In this document: positions 47,801-61,800 of the stretch, piece by piece
Layout: each line of letters begins with the position of its first letter
Position numbering within the stretch: position 1 is the stretch's first letter
Translations under genes and position numbers: made by a program
Assembly (NCBI GenBank): GCA_024362935.1
Contig: JANCRA010000175.1
Span: forward strand, 496,001 to 560,000
DNA length: 64,000 nucleotides
Direction: 5' to 3'
Origin: Setophaga petechia
Lineage: Eukaryota; Chordata; Aves; Passeriformes; Parulidae
Notes under the pieces: model-generated
The model's input: only the letters and a program-made list of their open reading frames with translations
Told to the model about the DNA's origin: nothing
Databases searched by the model: none

Positions 47801-50800
47801 CTCTCATGGGCACCTGAGACCTCATCTGCAAGGAGGCTTTAGGACAGGCCAGCACTTGTGGGACAGCAGCACCTTCACAGGATTGTGTGGCTGGGAGAGA
47901 TGGAAATGAGATCCTCCAGAATTCTCTCTCTGGTAGGTGATAAGTTGAAGCAGCTGAAAGCAATTTTAACAAGTAGACAAGGTTTGTTCCAGAGCAGGGG
48001 TACAGCAGGAAAGGTGTAACTGGCAGGCTCATGGCATTTAGTCTCACATGAGTTAATGTGAGAGATAAGCTCTGTGTAACCCTAAGGGCTGCTCTTATAA
48101 ATCCAGCTGAATTTGCAAGTCAAGGTCTGAACATTAAATCTCTTGTTCCTGTTTTATCTGAGTGACTTAATCCATCTCCTGCAATACCCTGGGATTAGGT
48201 TTTGTTCTGTGATGTTGCAGTTTTGAGCTGTGGTGGTGGGAGGGGAGCCTCTAGCCCTGCAGTGAGAAGTGTGCTCCAGGGAGCTCTGTGAGTAGGCTCA
48301 AAAGAAGGATGTTACTATTTTTATTCCTAGAGATTTATTAATTTTTAAATGTATCAGCAGAGAACTGAGTGTTTAGGACCTGCCTGTGTTCTGGGCTTTG
48401 CCAGGAGTGTGGTACAGGTTCTAAGGAACCACAGAAAGAGTTCTCTGGGTGTCAATGTTTGTTCTCACATGCCTTGGGGGTGCTCTGGTTTTGGGCTGTC
48501 CTGTTGCAAGTGTGGGTTATTGCAGGGAGGGCTGCATTGTTCCAGCAATGGTGATAATGAAATCATCATGATGAGCCCTGCCTGCAGCCTGAGGAGCAGG
48601 AGCAGCACCACTGCAGCCTTTGGCACCCCTCCTCAGCCACAGCCATTTTTCTGGAGCTCTGTCAGCAGGAAATGTCTTTCTTTTCCAGAGTATGCCAGGT
48701 GTTTGACACTTGCAGATCTGCAGTAATTGAGATTCTCTAGTGGGGAGCAGGAGAATGTCCTGGCCAATATTGTCGTAGGCTTGGATGTTTCAAAAAATAG
48801 AAAATGCCAAAAAGAATCAAAATGCACTGGTGTATGCCCCTTTGCCCAGAGCAAATTTAAATTTAAATGTCTTCTTTCATTCAGCTCCTTCCTTCTTGGG
48901 TACTGCACTTGCTTTTCACTCTTGCTCATGTTCTGTTTCTTTTCCTATCTTTTTGGGAGCTGTATTCAGATTTCATGAGCATGATTTAGTGCTTTCTACT
49001 GTCATAAAAACGAGGCTGGTTTACAAATTGGGCCACCCAAGTGTGGCCTGTTATGTCAAATACGATGGTGTGGGAGGTCTGGGCTTGCTATTTATTTATT
49101 TATTCATTTATTCATTTATTTATTTATAGCTTTGGAGGTGAATGTTGTTCCCAGGAGATTGCCAGAGCTCTGTGGAAGGGGAATTTTATTTCAATTCACC
49201 CCCAGCTATGGTGGATACAAGCCCAAGAGCTTTGGTTGCTCTTGGTCCAACTGTGACTCCAGTTGTTTTTCTTTCAGTCTAGGAATTATTTTTTTTTAAA
49301 AGCAGCTCCATGACAATGATACCTCTGTTTCATTCTAACAGGACGTGCCAATAATTCCATTCTTCAGATGCACAAAAGAGGCTTTTCAAGAAAAAACAGT
49401 TTTTCAAGTAGAAATTGGTGTAGGTGTGCAGAAGCCCCAACTGCAGTAGTGTTCTGAATATTGGCCTCCTTTGGAGTGCATTTGTCTCCCTGTGCTTCTG
49501 GTCAGGATTTGTGGCCTTTATTTTTCACCCCAGCACTCTTGACAACAAGCTGGAGAGTCTGAGTTTCTCTTCTGCTGCTCTTTGTTTCTTCCTCAAACTT
49601 CTTATGACATTTTTTGGTTGGTTTTGTTGGGGTATTTTTTGCTTTTGTTTTGTTTCTTGTTTGTTTTTGCGGTTCGGGGGGTTCTGTTTGTTTTCATTTT
49701 TGTTTTGTTTTGTTTGTTTGTTTTTTAATTCTGAGTACTCCAGAGAAACAGGGGTACAGAGAGTGAGATACCAAATAAAGCAGTGCATTCATTATGCACC
49801 TTCTCCCAGGGCAGAGAGAAATTTGTGCATTCATTCCCTGCTCCAAAACCAGGCTCCCGTGTTCCTGTTTGTGCTGCTACAGTGTCTGGAGAGAAGGTAA
49901 AGATTTGTAAAAAAGCTAAAATGAATAATGACTCCAGCTGTGGCTACAGAAGTCATTTGGGGAACAACCACCTATATAAGTATTGCCATTTTCTAAGCTG
50001 CATTTGTATATTTGCTTAAAGGCAGTGCAGATCCTGCAGGAGATTTTGCTCCTTCTGTGACAATGGCTGAAACCCATCATGCTGCAATGCCTGGAATTCC
50101 ATGGCACCTGAGCTTTGTCACCAAAAATTGTCCCCTGGTAACATCTAGGGTTGCAGGGGAAGGGTTGTGAAGGAATGAAGAGAGCTGAGGATGGAGGAGC
50201 ACTCTCCCAGGAGCAGAGGAAATCCTCCTCTGGGAACCTCAGTGGTGATGGATGAGGTGCTCCCCTTGTGGGATGACTGGAGGGCACAGCTCACAGCATT
50301 TCCTCTGTGCTGCCAGGTGTTGCCCTCAGGAGGATATAAAGTGTTTATATAAAAAGTAATGAAGAGTTTTAGCTCTCCCTTCACCCTGGAGGAGTGTCTC
50401 TCTCCTCTCCTGCCTGCTCCCAGCGTGCTGCCCCTGTCCAAAGGCAGTGTGGGCAGTGTGGGATGGGTGAGAAGCCCAGGCCAGAGCTGGTTTGGAAACA
50501 GGACTTTTTCTCCTTCCTATGGCAACAAGCTTTAGTATTTGTACCTGACTACTCTATTTTTCTGTGCTCTGGAGGAGTCTGGTTCCTTCTTCTCTGCTTT
50601 TTGACATTGTTTTCCTCAAAACTGCCTCTTTTGCTTCATTTCACAGGGAGATTCTACAGGAGAAGCTTATATACATACTGAACATGTGTATTTAAATTCA
50701 TTCATGTGTATATCTGACTGAAGATACAGATACAGGGGTGATTTCATGTCACATATCCTCAGGGATGTTTTTTAACTCTGAGCTTCCAGGAAATGCATAT

Positions 50801-53800
50801 ATTTTACAATGACACAGCTACAACTTATCAGAGAGGAAAATTATTATAACAAAGTGTCTCTCTGCAGCTACAGGAGCAGGTGGTTGGCAGCATGTTACAG
50901 TGTGAAACTAAATAAGATGAATTTGTGTTCTCTCCTGCTTGTGTCTCAGGTGCTGTGTGAGTTGAGAAGACAATTCTCTCACCTTTTACACCTCCTGCTC
51001 TGTTCATTCACCAGATATCTTCCTGAAAGAAAACCAGTGAGTGGGGAGGAAATAATTCACACTCAGACCTGGACTCTCCTGGAGCCTTTAGGAAGGGTTC
51101 ATTTGTTAAAGCCCCTCAGTCCAATTCTGCTTTCTGACCTTTTGGCAATTGTGGAAAAACAGGAAATTTTGAAGTAGAGCTGCTCTTCCCTGGCAAACAG
51201 GAGTGCAGGCAGTTGAGTTAGATCAGTGTCATTTTCTCTGTTTCCCTGCACCCAAAAGGACAGCAGGCAGATCCCTTTTTTCAGGTTGGGGAATTAACCT
51301 CATTGTGCCAAGCTCAGAGCTGCCATGTCTCTTCTCTGTGTTTTAAGGAGCTTGACAGTGCCCTGTCTTAGCAGGATAAAACTCTTTTTTTTTTTGACTT
51401 GTATTGAGGGGAAACAGGGCCCCCCTTCAGAGCAGTGGGGCTGATAATTGTTCATTATCATGTGCTTGATTTGAGTGGTCTCTGCTCTGGCTCAGACCCT
51501 CCTGGAGCTGGATGAGCAGCACCTGCTGTGTTGGGAGGTGCCAGAAGGGCTCTTTGGGCTGGAATGAATTTCACCTTTTGATCTGTGCATCCTCTGGCAA
51601 TAACCCCCCCAGCTAATCAGTCTTTTCCTCAGCCTGTCCTGCATGGGTGGATGTTTGGCAGCAGGCTGTGCTTTACACACCCCTGAATTTCAGCCCTGAC
51701 CCTGGAAGCTGATGGGAGCTGCAGCACTTTGGGATTGAGTTGTTATTGTCTAACTGGCCACGTTGATTGGTTTTTCTTGGACTCTTAATCAGCTGCAGTG
51801 TTTGATGTGTAGATGACTTTGGTTTGCTTTGAAAGAATAGATGTTTTGAATTACCTATTATCTTGCACAAAGTGAAACTATTTGCCCAACCCCGTGGTTG
51901 CCTTAGAGACTTGCTGCAAACAACAGATAGAAGCATGAGCTGAGTATGAGGAATGTCCAAAGGACAAGAATGTGAGTGTTGAAACCAGAAAAATGAAACA
52001 ACACGATTGCAACATCTGTCAAAGGGTAGGAGACTTTGAAATATTTCGGTTTTATTGTGTGCTGGTTACAGGCTTTTGGAACCTTAGGTCAGCACCTGGC
52101 ATTTGTGTCTCTTCCTGAACGACCTGAAGTGTTTCAGTCAACATTTAATCCATCTCTTCCCCTCTGAGCCCTCAGCCTGCCGTGTTTGGAGGAAGGAAAA
52201 ATCTGCTTGTTTCAGACAACACAGGGAAAAAATTAGTTCTTAGCATTTGGGAAATAGAAACCCCAACCCTGGAGTTCAGTCTTGGATTTCATTTGAAATC
52301 ATGGTTTCTAAAACTATAATCCTTTTAGAAGTTTTATTATTTGTATGTAAAAATTAAGGATCAGAGATGCTGTTAAGCTTTCATTTAAAAAACAGTTAAA
52401 AGTGGTGATCTAGCATATCCTGCAAGTTTATAGAAACACAGTTTGTTATATAGGCTTGTAAACCAATTATTAAAACAGCTGTGAATCATTTGATACTACA
52501 CGTTGCAAACAGAATATTAATGGGTTCAACAGTGTGTGGGCAACTCAGGATCCCACTCCTTTAACAAACTTTGCCCTGATGGAACTTTTATGCTCATGCA
52601 TTTCCCTACATCTCAACTGCTTCTAGAAAATTCCCCAAAGAATCTAAGATCTGCTGGCAAAAATCTATTGAAGTGGAGCCATAGGTGTTGGGTTTTTAAA
52701 AAATTTTCTTTTCAAGGTATGAGAAAGGAGATGGGATTTATTTTCTGAGCCATAGCATGGATAGTGCATAACCTCCTGTTCATCTGTCTGTGTGTACAGA
52801 AGTTGTGTCCTTCTGCTGGGCTCCATGCTTAAAACAGCTTTAGTAGCTGTTACTCTCCACCTAATGAGAATTTTGGGGCTTTCAATCCAAGTTAATTCTG
52901 CAGGCTTTTCCTCTTCTGTCCCCACTGATCTCAATGCCCTAATTTAATGTTCTATGCTTTGTTTTCCTGCCTTTCATTCCATTTTAGGTGTGGGTTGCTT
53001 CTCATGAATGTCAGGACAAAAAGTTTCTGGGCTTCACTGGGGGAGGAAATCACTGGTTCAGCTCATATCTCTAATTGATACCTGTGGAATAATTTCACAG
53101 ATACTGATGAATATTATGGGTTTTGAGCTTAAAGGCTTTCCAGAGTCATTCACATGGTGAATAATTGGTGCCAAACAACAGAAATGGGATTTTTCTTCTG
53201 AGCAATATTGTTTTTCTGTGTATGAGGGGGAGTTATCTGGTTATTGTTATATGACATGCTGAACCTTCAAAATGAAATCAAGGTTTGTTGTGTTGTCAAG
53301 GCATCCAGTCAGTAGTTAGGAAGGAGAGCAAACCAAATCAAGTTCTAGAGAAGGAAGTTTTTGTTTGTAGGAAGGAAGTTTTGGGTTTTTTTGTTTGCAG
53401 AGGCTTATCTATGCTTGAGGGTCTGTCCTGTGCAAAGCCAAATTGCTTTTTTATTTCATCAGTGCTGCTGCAAAACTCTGAAGTCCTATTGGCACACAAA
53501 TTATTCATGTTTTCAAACTAAATTTCATCTGCCCTCTGTAAATAATGGCTGTGCCCTTGCAGAAGAGAACAGAGAGATCTGACTTCTCCCTGTTCTGACC
53601 CACTTGGTTTCCAGTGGGATTTCTCTGGTTTTATGAACACCTTTCCATCCAGCCCTTCCCTGATGACAAGTTGGAATTCAGTGAGTTACTGTACAGATGC
53701 AGAGCTCTTTTTTGGGAGTCAAACTAATCAGACAAATGCATAGCTGCTGCACTAGAAAATAATAATAATTAAAAAAAGAACAAACCTAACAGATGCTTGG

Positions 53801-53872
53801 TCTGTTCTGTTTCCTGCTGCTTCCCAGCTGCAAGGTTTTCCTATAGGATACTCATCTTGGAGATCTTTGACT
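44831..53872. other. Intergenic sequence
   Basis: No gene recognised in 9 kb. Contents visible are G/T-rich simple tracts at about 47,150-47,235 and 49,610-49,730, a TTTA/TTCA microsatellite at 49,089-49,128 and scattered T-runs. The longest frames (up to about 160 codons) lie in these low-complexity tracts and lack domains. Confidence 0.55.
49089..49128. repeat. TTTA/TTCA microsatellite
   Basis: Ten tetranucleotide units, tattta with interspersed ttca, ending in tatag. Confidence 0.9.
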
Positions 53873-54017
53873 TGTGCACACCTATTTTCTTTTTTTTTTT
53901 TTTTTTTTTTGCATAAGGAGTGAGCATGTGAGCTAATTCCTTACATACAAAAACCCTAAACAACCAACTTCACTATAATTTATGTGAGACAATTTTGTGT
54001 GTACATGTGCCTTGTTT
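53873..54017 (+). repeat. Dispersed direct repeat, copy A
   Basis: It runs from tgtgcacacctatttt, through a ~22-base T-run, to gtacatgtgccttgttt. The core caaccaacttcactataatt tatgtgagacaatt is shared exactly with copy B at 55,631-55,757. The family is not recognised. Confidence 0.88.
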
Positions 54018-54628
54018 CCTGAGAGAGGGAAAATAAGACCACCTGGTAAGCAAACATTTAAAAACATTGAATTCAAACATCTCTGTATGTGTGTGGTCAT
54101 AGATAATGTCCTTTAAAAGCTCCAGAGGCCTCTGTATGTATATATTTAAATAAGAAACAAACTGACATCCAAGTCAGGAAAACTTCCTAAATCCAAGAGT
54201 GGTGTTAACCACACTCTGCCACACTCTGTGTTTTGTGACTGTGCACTTTGAACCATAAGCAAGAGTCTGCTGTGATGTGCAAACCAATTGAAAGGCAGCA
54301 CCATGCTGTGATAAAATCTTAAATTTGTCCAGTCAACAATGGAGATTTTTTTTTTTTAGTCTTAATTTCAGTCTTAAACTCACTGAATTACAGAATGTTT
54401 ATGGGGAAAAAAACCAGCACAACTCATGGTAAATCTCTTCTCCTGGCAGGAGAGCTGGAAACCTGTGTGTAGCAGAGAGGATCCCAAAGACAGAGCACGG
54501 GCAGTGCAGCATGGCCAGCACAAAGGTACCACTCTGGGAAATTCAATTTCCTGCCCAAACCCAGGCATGGCACAGCCAGGCAGCCTGGAACTGGGGATTC
54601 TGCCTGTGGTGCTTTCCTTGATGAGTTA

Positions 54629-55031
54629 TGTGGCTTCACATTCTCTGAAAAATCCCTTCTCCCAGGATTTTCTCCTGGGAAGCTGAGAAGCCTCAGAGAA
54701 AAGGGAAACAACTCTTATCTCATTTGCTTCTCCTGTGTTGTGCTCATGTGGAATGTGTTTGGGGATTGTTTACCCACAGGTGATTGTTCCATTGGATTCT
54801 GCTGTGAGTTCTTTTGCCAATCAGTGCCAAGCTGTGTTGAGGCTCTGGAGAGAGTCAGGAGTTTTCATGATTATCTTTTTAGCCTTCTGTAAGTATCCTT
54901 TCTGTATTCTTTAGTATAATTTAGTTCAGTATTCTTTGATATGATATAAAATAATAAATTAGCCTCCTGAGAGCATGGAGACAGATCCATCATTCCTGCC
55001 TTTGTCAGGACATTTCCCAGCAAGTACAACA
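54629..55031 (+). mobile_element. Solo LTR of a passerine endogenous retrovirus
   Basis: The element starts TGTGGCTTCACATTCTCTGA and ends AGCAAGTACAACA, so it has TG..CA ends, 403 bp. Flanking GAGTTA (54623-54628) and GAGTCA (55032-55037) form a 6-bp target duplication with one mismatch. Internal blocks such as gattttctcctgggaagctg and gagagtcaggagttttcatg are familiar to me from abundant songbird LTRs. AATAAA at 54,953-54,958 is the likely polyadenylation signal. There is no internal viral sequence, so this is a recombined solo LTR. A 6-bp duplication is typical of class II (ERVK-like) elements; family naming needs a library search. Confidence 0.85.
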
Positions 55032-55630
55032 GAGTCAGAGCATGGCAGCCCCAGCCAGGAGGCTTTTCTGAATTGCTGTTTTGGGGGAGCCAGGGCTGTC
55101 TCTGCTCTCCTTCAGAGACCCAGGGCCAGCTCTGTGTCAGGCTCACTGTTGGAGCTGTGTTCCCACAAATGTGCCTGTCTGTTCTGCACCCCCATGAATG
55201 CAGAGGGCATGAATGGATTGCAGCCACCATTCATATGAGGCACAAATTCATAAATGGGAGAGCAGCTGGAAAAGAAAAAAAAAAAAAAAGAGAGGGAGAA
55301 ACATGAATGGCTCAAAGAGCTAAATACTGCATTAAAAAAATAAAAAAAAGAAAGTTGATTCAGCCTCAGGGAAGAAGAGAGCAATGAGCTGTGGGGTTTG
55401 CACGGTTCCTTGGTTTGCTGTGCACAGAGCATTGCGTGGCTGCCCCAGCAAATGCCACATCAGAGGAATTATCTGTGCTCTACATGACATCTCCCCACCA
55501 CTGCACACGTGCAGGGCCCAGTCACGGGGCCTGGCTCCCTCAGATGTGTTTGCTGCTGGCCCAGCTACAAGAGGCACAGCATTGATGTCAATTTTTATGG
55601 GATTTAAAGCTGTACAACACCCCCTTTCTC

Positions 55631-55757
55631 TGTGCACACCTATTTTTTTGTTTTACATAGGGAGACAGCATATGAGCTAATTCTTTACATAAAAAAACCC
55701 CAACCAACTTCACTATAATTTATGTGAGACAATTCTGTAAGTACATGTGCCTTGTTT
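55631..55757 (+). repeat. Dispersed direct repeat, copy B
   Basis: This is the second copy of the unit at 53,873-54,017. The T-run is shorter and interrupted (tttttttgttttacatag), and the downstream core is shared with few differences. The flanks on both sides are unrelated to those of copy A. Between the copies lies 1.6 kb including the solo LTR. Confidence 0.88.
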
Positions 55758-58588
55758 TACTTTACTTTTAGTAATACTTACTTTAATTTTACTACCCTGC
55801 CTCTGGTCTTTTGTGTTTAAGGAGAATTCCTCAGCCACTGTATTTTTGCTCTCTATTTCCCTGCCCTTGTTTTCTCCATTATCCATTCTTCCAGCATCTC
55901 TGTTTGGTTAACAAATTGTGAAAGCCTCAGAGTGCTCAGATGTTTCTATTCATACCTAGTGACCTTTTCATTCATCTCTTTCACTCCCCTGATTGAGCAA
56001 ATCTCTGTAGCCTCTTGGTGCCTTGCTCCATAATGTGTTTTATTGCCCATTGGGCATAGGGCTGCTATTATTTCCACATTTACAAATGGATAATTGTCCC
56101 CATCCCAAAATTTATATGTCTTTCTGCTTTTAGATTTTATAGGGGTATATCTTGCCTTTAAATGTGTCATTACAGTTTGGGATTTTTTTTTTTTTTTTTG
56201 TTATATATTGAGACCTTTCAAAATCATGCAATTCATTTAGAGTGGCTTGTGGCCCTCCAGGGTTGTGCTGGAGGTTTTGGGATTTCAGTTTGTTCCTCAG
56301 TGGACCCTTACAAAGTGCTTTCTTTTGCTGGATCCTTCCCACCCCTGCTCAGAGGCACTGGCTGAAGGTTTCTGCCCCAGCCTTGAGGCTCTGCAGATAT
56401 GAAAATAAGAATTTCCATAGCTGCCCATTCCTTTCCCATATCAGTAACCCCCCTTCTCCAGGGACCCTGCTCCTGCCCTTGGAAACAGTGATGTGCATGG
56501 GGAGCTGTGCAGAATGAAAAATGGGATTGCAGTGCTTGACTTTTTCCTGATTATTTTATTAGGTGTAGTCCTGACTGGCTTGATGATTGAGGAATCACCA
56601 GAGTGAAAGTGGAATTTCCTCCTCTGCTCTTTGTGTCAGCACCCAACATCTTCCATGGGCTGCTTTTGTTTTTCTTTGTCACAAAGGACCATGTTGGGCA
56701 AGCACCATCTGAAAATGATGAGCCCAAGTTGTTCCTGACTCTCTTGCAGCTTAAAGCACACTGCAGGGGTTGTCCTGGAAATAACTACCAGTTCACCAAG
56801 TTGTGCTTAAAGCAGTGAAGTAGAGACAATATATTCCATCTGTCCCATAATTCAGTATATCAACAGGGAAAGGTGAGTACATAGTGTACACAGTGAAGAT
56901 ATTTACTTAAATTTCACTAGCCTTGCTTGGCATTTAATGCAAAAATGGTAATAAAACCATGGATGTGGGGTGGGTTTTTTCCCATACAGAGATTTAGCAG
57001 TAAATTTTTGCTGTATCTCTTCATTGGCTTTCCCCATAATCTGTTTCAGGTTTATTCCTCAAACGTGAGCAGGAGCTCCCTGACCCTCCTCAAACCTGAA
57101 TCAACAGGGCCATCTTGCATCAGCAGCACTTGTCAGGCACTGCTAAGGGGCTGCTTCAGCTGCCACTCATAAATCAAGTTATTTTTGGTACAGCTCCCTG
57201 AATGGTGCAGCTCATAATTAAATGAATTCAAGGAAATATTTTATATTTTTCAGCTGAGAGGGTGGTGGTGATGCACAGATCAGGAATAGGTCAGCAGTGG
57301 GCAGTGGATGCAGAACAAGTGATAGACAGAAGGCAGAGTCACAGTGAGAGAGGAGGCTGTGCACTCCTGGGTAAATGTAAATAAAAATACACACTTCTGC
57401 TTTTTCTGAATGAGTGTAAATATTCACCCTAAGATTCTAAATCAAAGTGTGAGGCAGCAGCAGTGGTAATTCAGAATGCCAGGTGTAAGAGCAAGGTAAA
57501 GAGGTGCAAAGCAGAATGGCTTTGGTGCCACTTGGCTTCCTGGTGCTGGGCTGTAGCAGCAACAGGGATGTCAAGGGCACTGAGAATTTACTGCAGCACT
57601 GAGAATGTGCTGCACTGCCTGGAAAAACCTCACTCACCAGTGGGCTCCATAATAGAATGATCCTGTAATAAGCAAGAGAAAAATAAAATAAACCCAAAAT
57701 TCCAGGCTGCCCAAGAGCAGAGAAAATTAGAAACAATGCAAAGAGTGTGTGTCAAACCTGACAGGCCAGGCCAAGTCACAAAAACCCTGATAAGCCCTGG
57801 ATAACTCACAGGCTGTGAGTTCTGTCTCCTGGGCCACATAAGAGCAAAGAGGAGCTCTGGTCTCTCTTGGGTGGGCTGTGGGAGCTGCTTTAACCAGGCC
57901 CTGTTCACAGAAATTGTTTGAGCACCACATGAGCCTGCTGGAGATGAACCTGGGCAAGATTTCCCTCTGCTCTTCCCTTCCCCCAGAACTTGCTTCACTG
58001 GCAGGAGGACTCCTGGGTGCTGATCCAGTGTCTGCTCCTTTTCTTGGGCTGTGGACTGCAGAGTGTGGAAAACAACAGGTTCTGGGGTAAGTGTGATGCC
58101 CTTCCCATCCTTTCCCCACAGAAAAATACCCTGACTGTGGGAGTTGGCCAGAAAAACCCTTAGGAATGATGGGACTGGGGAGCAAGGCAGTAGGATTAGC
58201 AAAGTGAATTTTTAGAGTGTAGCCTGGAAAGCTTTAGAGATCCCTTTGGGAAACAAGCAATGGACCTGAGTGCTCTGGCCCTGCCTGACCCCATCCCTTG
58301 TCCAGCATCCTTGTGCCTGGCAGCTGTCCTTGCCATGGGGGCTCTGCTGGTGGTCTGGGCTGGGGCTCCCCAAGGCAGTCATTCCTTGGAAATCAGTTTG
58401 CTCTCACCCCTGCCAATGTCCTGCCACTCCCTGCCCCAGCCTTGCCCAGTTTCTCAGCAGAAAGCTATTCAAATCAACAACAGGGCTTTGTAGGTCCAGT
58501 GGAGGAGACTTAAATGTTGGCTTGAGGGATCCTCAGCTGGTTCTCTCCTTCCAAGCACGTGAAATGCACAACCAGGGCATCAAAACTC
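55758..58588. other. Intergenic sequence
   Basis: No gene recognised. There is a T-run at about 56,184-56,200. Overlapping open frames at 57,630-58,202 (minus) and 58,260-58,623 (plus) are stop-poor GC-richer stretches without recognisable domains. Confidence 0.5.
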
Positions 58589-58812
58589 ACAGATATTGTC
58601 AAACCACAGCCAGATTTCAGTAGAAACTGCATCTCCCAGCTCACCATGGAGGTTAAAATGCAGAGTGAAATGAATAATTACAATGACATTCATAAATTAA
58701 TTGACAGATATTGTCAAACCACAGCCAGATTTCAGTAGAAACTGCATGTCTCAACTCACCATGGAGGTTAAAATGCAGAGTGAAATGAATAATTACAATG
58801 GCATTCATAAAG
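58589..58812. repeat. 115-bp tandem duplication
   Basis: Two copies start acagatattgtcaaaccaca at 58,589 and 58,704. They differ at only a handful of positions (for example gcatctcccagctcacc versus gcatgtctcaactcacc), so the event is fairly recent. No coding content. Confidence 0.93.
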
Positions 58813-61800
58813 CAATGAGCAATTACAATTTGACACAGATAAAACTCTTGTCTGGCACGAGAGGTGTTGAACACAGGAGCAGTGCAAATGTGCCTGAGCT
58901 GTTTAGGTGGGTAAGAGCTGCTGTCTCTGAATGCTCCAGACATTTCTGAAAGCAGGGCTTAGCTTTCCATGCCATTTCTGTGCTCTGAAAATGTGCTGTG
59001 CTTTTTAAAAAAGCTTTTGGAGAAGGCTCTAAGTCATGGCTGAGTATTGCACAAGCTACTTTAAGATGCAAACTCTTGGGAAGTTCAGATATTCTGTCTA
59101 AAACAACAAGGAAAATACCACGTGTTAGTTTTTATTTTCATGAGACTTTTCATTAGACTTTATCCCTTTTATCAAGAGATAAAATTAATATGCTGTAAGG
59201 ATAAAATATATTGATAATTTGCTTATTTTCCTAATAAAGCAGTGCAAGCACGTTATTTGCAGATATCTCAAAGTTTTACAGGTAGGCAATATTAATGTTC
59301 AATGTATGTATTTTAGCAATGCACTGTTTAGCTTTCCAAATGACTTGTGGGGCTCTGGGTAATTTTACCCAGTCATCTTCAGTGAAAATAATATTAGAAA
59401 AATTAATTTTCTTAACAGAGAGGAAAACCCTTGATGGAACATGGATCTTAAAGAGAAGAGAGGAGGGGGGAAATGCTCTCCTCTCGGAAAGTAGGAAAAA
59501 ACTACAAAATGGGAGTATTTGAGTTTTCTTTGAGGGAGGTGGATTCCAAGGAGATGACCTGGAGCTCAGGTGCCTCAGGAGAGCTGTCCAAGCCTTGTAG
59601 GTGCTTGCCCTGCCAGTGGGCATAAAATCAGAATTGAATAAATCAATCGATTAAAATCAAACTCCCTCTGAGCTGTTCTTAGAAGCTGCTGCTGTGAGGC
59701 AAAGGCCCTGGCTGGGTCCCTGGTGGGCTGTGCTGTGCCAGGGACATGGCTGTGAGGATGTGAGGGTGGAAGATGAGCTGGGAGGAAGCACAAGGGCAAA
59801 CCAGCTCTGAAGGTGAACCAGATGCTGCTGACTGTGATATTTCTGATATTTCTGCCATACCTCTGGAAAATCCCCTCTGTGGGGGCTGGAATGTTCACCA
59901 GGGGTGAGCAAGGCAAGGTTTGGGTACAGGGGAGGAGTGTCAAAGCCTTCGGGGGGGTTTCCTGTGTGTTTTTTCTGCAGGACAATGCCAAAGGAAATGG
60001 GAAGAGTCCAACAGCAGAAGAGGAACAGAACTCATGCATGTGAGAAAGCTGTGGATGAAGACCAGGCTACTGTGAAGGACAGAAGCATCTGAGGACAAAA
60101 TGTGTGATAAGAGAAGCCAGGGAGCAGGAGGGGTCTGTGGTTAAACAGATGTTGCCAAAATGTACCAAAGTGAGCTATGGCCAAGACTCGTGTGGCATTG
60201 CTCAACCTTCCAAAGAAGGATTGACCAAAGTTTCAGCCTGGAAGAGCATAAATGGCACGAATTTCTCCTGTAAGAATCCCTGCACAGGTATCAGAGCAGC
60301 CATGAGGCAGAAGGGAGAGGAAACCAGTTGTACACTCTCAGGTTTTCTATAGAAACTTTAGAAACCACAATCCACTGAGGAACACTGTGCAGTGCCACGT
60401 GCCAAGAAAAATAACACAAAGGTCTGAGGCTACTCCTAATTATCTGCTGTAACAACTGCTCCATTGTCAGCATCCAGATGAAAAGCATTCTCTCACCTCC
60501 AGTAAATGGCATTGTTACTGACTTCATGATGAGGAAACTCACAGATACACCCTGAGTCATTAGGTGGTTTGATAACGAGATACTGGAATAATTGCATGTG
60601 CTTGGTGAATATCTTTGATGTGACAGCTCAGTCAGGAACAAGTAAACACCAGGGAACCATCTAAAAAAAGAGGTAGAAAAAAAATCCTGATTTTTTCTTC
60701 TTTTTTTCCAGAGGAGAGCCCTACAAATGAATTCAGTGAGAAATCAGAATTTGAACTCTAGAAGACAAAGACAGAATAAAATGACTCAATTTCCATATCT
60801 TGGCAGTCACATCCTCATGAAAACGTCAGAGGCTGGCTAAGGCAGGGCTGGATTTGGCAGCTTAAGATTTGTTTTTGGGAAATCTGCACTTTAAAGTGAA
60901 TCACTGAGTCGTCAGTATTCCGTTTTAATAAATGCGTTTGAAAGTTTTAGGACTTTTAAAAGAGCAGAAGGAGATCTAAAAACTGTGAATTGCCACAATA
61001 AATTTCTAAGAAAAATGCAGGGATTCAGCAACTGTCAGCAGCCCCTTAGGCTGGAAGGAATGTTTAAGGGAAGAGGTTGGAAAACTGTTGAGAAAGAGTG
61101 TCTGCTTTTAAAGTCTTAAGAAATTGAGTAATGGCCAAATAATGCAAGAGAGACCAAGGAACCTAGAAGGCATCCAGAGGTACTGATCAGAAAGTGGAAG
61201 AAATATTCTCTGGGACACTAGAAAAAAGGCTCAATTTGGAGAAACTTGGTCAATACTTCTATATGAACAGTGATATCTAATACACTGAATTTTAAAGTTG
61301 GCAAACACACAGTTATCTGCATTTACAGAAATTCTTGGTATTTCTTTTAAAATATATCCACAATGAGAACTAAATTCTATTCCAGGAATCTCTGATATCC
61401 TGGGAACTGGAGATTAAATGTGTAAGTAGAGGCTTTTTTCCTCTGTGGTTTAAATGAACCACCTGTTTCATGTATAGAACAATGCTGCTCAGCTGTGAAC
61501 ATTCTCAGTACTCTGCTGAAAGACAAGGATGAAATTTTGCTGGAAAATTTGGTGGATTCTGAAGAGAATCTTTAAAATAACTTCAGTTTGCTGGTTAAGG
61601 ATCCTCACTTTAGCCAGTGAGGCCTCAGCTCTCTTTAGCTGAGTGATGAGCAAAGGCAAATGATGCTCATCTTCCATCTGTGACAATGACAGCTTAAAAA
61701 ATTGTGTATTAAAGATGTGGGTGGCTTCTGCCAGGTATGGGAAGGGACAGAAAGGTCATTGCAAGAACAGGCTCATTTCCTGCTGCAAGGAATGAGCTCT

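Noticed and set aside
57630..58202. A minus-strand frame of 190 codons, the longest in the window.
   Set aside because: There is no family resemblance, another frame on the same strand is open too, and no splice or promoter context was found.
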